DNA of 64,000 nt from Candidatus Ancillula prorhinotermitis (lineage in GTDB: Bacteria; Actinomycetota; Actinomycetes; Actinomycetales; Bifidobacteriaceae): positions 62,001 to 126,000 of the forward strand of contig JAITGF010000003.1 of NCBI GenBank assembly GCA_031280795.1. The letters run 5' to 3'. Numbering within the stretch: position 1 is the stretch's first letter; each line of letters starts with the position of its first letter. Of the stretch, positions 63,675-64,000 are shown piece after piece. A program made the translations under genes and the position numbers. A model generated the notes under the pieces. The model worked only from the letters and a program-made list of their open reading frames with translations. It was not told where the DNA came from and ran no database searches.

Positions 63675-64000
63675 AGTGCTCCTTTCAAATTTTTCAACAC
63701 TTTTTTGTAAAGCTGGACTGTTTTATCCACCACTTCTTCGGGCAGCTCTGGGGGCGTTTGGTTTGACTTGGGGTCCCACCCAGATTCGCGTAAGAGGTAG
63801 TTGCGTACAAACTGCTTATCAACACTTTGCTTATTTTCATCCCAGAAACGCGATGAGTCGGGAGTTAGGACTTCGTCTCCAAGGGTGATGGTGTTATCTT
63901 GCGGGTCGAATCCGAACTCGAATTTTGTATCAACAAGCGTCATGCCTGCACGCTCCGAAAGCGTAGAAGCTACTTCAAAAACCGCTAAGGTCTTTTCACG
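63671..64000 (-). CDS. purC: SAICAR synthetase, C-terminal part, cut by window edge
   Basis: The last 109 residues are visible and the frame is open to base 64000. LAVFEVASTLSERAGMTLVD, KFEFGFDPQDN, DEVLTPDSSRFWDENK and RNYLLRESGWDPKSNQTPPELPEEVV match the C-terminal part of PurC. It ligates aspartate to CAIR, the step after PurEK. It is translationally coupled to rpiB. Confidence 0.94.
   Translation of the reverse strand, partial: REKTLAVFEVASTLSERAGMTLVDTKFEFGFDPQDNTITLGDEVLTPDSSRFWDENKQSVDKQFVRNYLLRESGWDPKSNQTPPELPEEVVDKTVQLYKKVLKNLKGAL

Overview
The window looks like part of the chromosome of an anaerobic actinobacterium of moderate G+C. Pointers are an Rpf-like G5/transglycosylase protein, an Rv1828-type MerR regulator, an Rv3235-like protein, a fused TrpC-TrpB, a long-form LeuA, GluBCD-type transport genes and many leaderless messages. 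Pyruvate:ferredoxin oxidoreductase points to anaerobic pyruvate metabolism. Family resemblances (M50 protease, Rpf-like protein, TrpC-TrpB fusion) suggest a Bifidobacteriales-related lineage, possibly a host-associated one such as the termite-flagellate symbionts; that placement is a guess.

Layout. 1-6.4 kb: partial glutamate-cysteine ligase, nifJ, rpf-like gene, MerR regulator. 6.5-8.5 kb: tRNA-Leu, then a tRNA-Thr/tRNA-Gly/site-2-protease unit with a tandem repeat upstream. 8.5-14.5 kb (+): Rv3235-like gene, a 1085-residue low-complexity protein, two small membrane proteins of unknown function and uppS. 14.5-31.8 kb (-): ruvB-aroC, FKBP, gatCA plus a glycosyltransferase, and a ten-gene mixed operon trpCB-dapF-pyrF-trpA-dedA-purK-purE-LCP-permease-trmH. 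31.9-34.1 kb: solitary gyrB. 34-37.5 kb: MATE exporter, aroE, and a secreted/membrane protein pair. 37.6-44.8 kb: atpEFH joined to leuA-dapA-rnj-ruvA. 45-46.6 kb: GtrII-like gene with an (AC)10 tract. 46.8-50.2 kb: rpsP-khpA-rimM-trmD, then hisB and a gene of unknown function. 50.4-52.6 kb: gluBCD without an ATPase gene. 52.7-59.3 kb: dnaG, a repeat-rich non-coding stretch, putP-like gene, fusA. 59.5-64 kb: CHAP-domain protein, panC/panB behind tRNA-Arg, chorismate mutase, HIT protein, rpiB and partial purC.

Several conserved gene clusters are broken up (atp, str, gyrB neighbourhood) and rejoined into long mixed operons for amino-acid, purine, pyrimidine, pantothenate and envelope functions.

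The most notable signals are: (1) dnaG, gluC and two other genes have no canonical start codon where homology or ribosome-binding-site position needs one, but carry AUA or AUC there; (2) panB and the M50 protease start 1-2 nt after the 3' end of a tRNA, so tRNA processing would create nearly leaderless mRNAs; (3) a GtrII-like gene is probably phase variable through an AC tract and reads OFF here; (4) a dispersed family of palindromic intergenic elements, duplicated gene 3' ends, and in-frame repeat insertions in aroC and dapA; (5) an undescribed three-gene cluster upstream of uppS.
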